A model generated the notes under the pieces. It made no database searches. It had not been told where the DNA came from and saw nothing but the letters and a program-made list of their open reading frames with translations. From UBA3792 sp946185305 (GTDB taxonomy: Bacteria; Bacillota; Clostridia; Christensenellales; CAG-138), in NCBI GenBank assembly GCA_946185305.1, contig CAMHJE010000018.1:1-24170 (forward strand): DNA of 24,170 bases. Direction: 5' to 3'. Position numbers and translations under genes: made by a program. Numbering within the stretch: position 1 is the first letter of the stretch; each line of letters opens with the position of its first letter. Below are positions 23,931 to 24,170 of the stretch, one piece after another.

Positions 23931-23986
23931 ATTTCGTTCCTTTCCGCGCTGTGCGCATACGAATTGACGGGTTTTATCCCTTTACC

Positions 23987-24015
23987 AGTATAAATGCATA
24001 TCGTGCAAAAGGCAA
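23987..24015 (-). promoter_or_regulatory. Promoter of the ybjQ-like gene
   Basis: TTGCCT (24010-24015) and TATACT (23987-23992) on the minus strand are separated by 17 bases, upstream of the ybjQ-like ATG at 23930. Confidence 0.7.
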
Positions 24016-24096
24016 TAGAAAATATATAATAATGTGACAACAAAATATACCATAGGATGAAAAATCAGAAAACAGCATGTGCATCGGTAAGCGTAC

Positions 24097-24128
24097 AAAA
24101 AAGCGACACCCTTTGAGGATGTCGCTTT
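24097..24128 (-). terminator. Intrinsic terminator after the 5S rRNA
   Basis: AAAGCGACA pairs with TGTCGCTTT (24100-24128), extended by two G-C pairs after one mismatch, with a short loop. The A run at 24097-24102 reads as T on the minus strand. It lies directly after the apparent 3' end of the 5S rRNA. Confidence 0.85.
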
Positions 24129-24170
24129 GGATCCCGGCAGCTGCCTATCTTCCCGGGCCGTCTCCAGCCA
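24129..24170 (-). rRNA. rrf: 5S ribosomal RNA, 3' end (partial)
   Basis: On the minus strand the last 42 bases read TGGCTGGAGACGGCCCGGGA and on to GGCAGCTGCCGGG. This matches the 3' part of clostridial 5S rRNA: the helix IV region followed by the closing stem. A strong terminator follows at once. The gene continues past the right edge of the window. Confidence 0.78.

Noticed and set aside
1..24170. CRISPR array, prophage or insertion sequence
   Set aside because: No regularly spaced repeats, phage genes or transposase were seen on either strand.

Overview
The window is about 24 kb of high-GC DNA. RBS spacing, the LacI/PfkB/PHP content and the glycoside hydrolases suggest a gut-type member of the Bacillota (class Clostridia). 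This is a judgement from gene content; no marker gene here fixes the genus. No transposase, integrase, CRISPR array or tRNA was seen. A partial 5S rRNA on the minus strand at the right edge suggests an rRNA operon just outside.

Region 1 (about 200-14490, minus strand) looks like one 14-gene operon. In transcription order it holds four tandem HAD-family hydrolases, a phosphoglycerate mutase, an inositol 2-dehydrogenase-like IolG, a type II (archaeal-type) glyceraldehyde-3-phosphate dehydrogenase, an archaeal-type phosphoglycerate kinase, the two halves of a split transketolase, a LarA-type racemase, a malic enzyme, IolE and IolB. Gaps are 50 bases or less and no internal terminator was seen. 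A strong promoter (TTGACA-N17-TACAAT) with a LacI-type operator lies just upstream. The operon joins inositol oxidation to the ATP-yielding lower half of glycolysis. IolD, IolC, IolJ, triose-phosphate isomerase and enolase are not in the window.

The most striking gene is the mutase at 9689-11257. It is a full-length cofactor-independent phosphoglycerate mutase (GpmI family) in circularly permuted order: the C-terminal half of the normal protein comes first, then the N-terminal half. Nearly all known metal and substrate residues are present, at constant offsets from the standard numbering. I know of no described permuted GpmI. With the archaeal-type GAPDH and PGK it makes an unusual 'private' lower glycolysis inside an inositol operon.

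Region 2 (14590-17420, plus strand) is divergent: a LacI-family regulator, a PHP-domain phosphoesterase and a PfkB-family sugar kinase, ending at a bidirectional terminator. Matching 16-bp operators (ACGNAAACGTTTNCGT) sit in both divergent promoters, so the LacI protein probably controls itself and the 14-gene operon.

Region 3 (17490-20900, minus) holds two cytoplasmic glycoside hydrolases (GH78-like and GH43-like), with a palindromic dispersed repeat between them that also occurs at the left end of the window. Region 4 (20896-24170, minus) is unrelated housekeeping or envelope material: a zinc-ribbon membrane protein and a secreted double-TPM-domain protein in one operon, a YbjQ-family protein with its own promoter and terminator, and the 3' end of a 5S rRNA.
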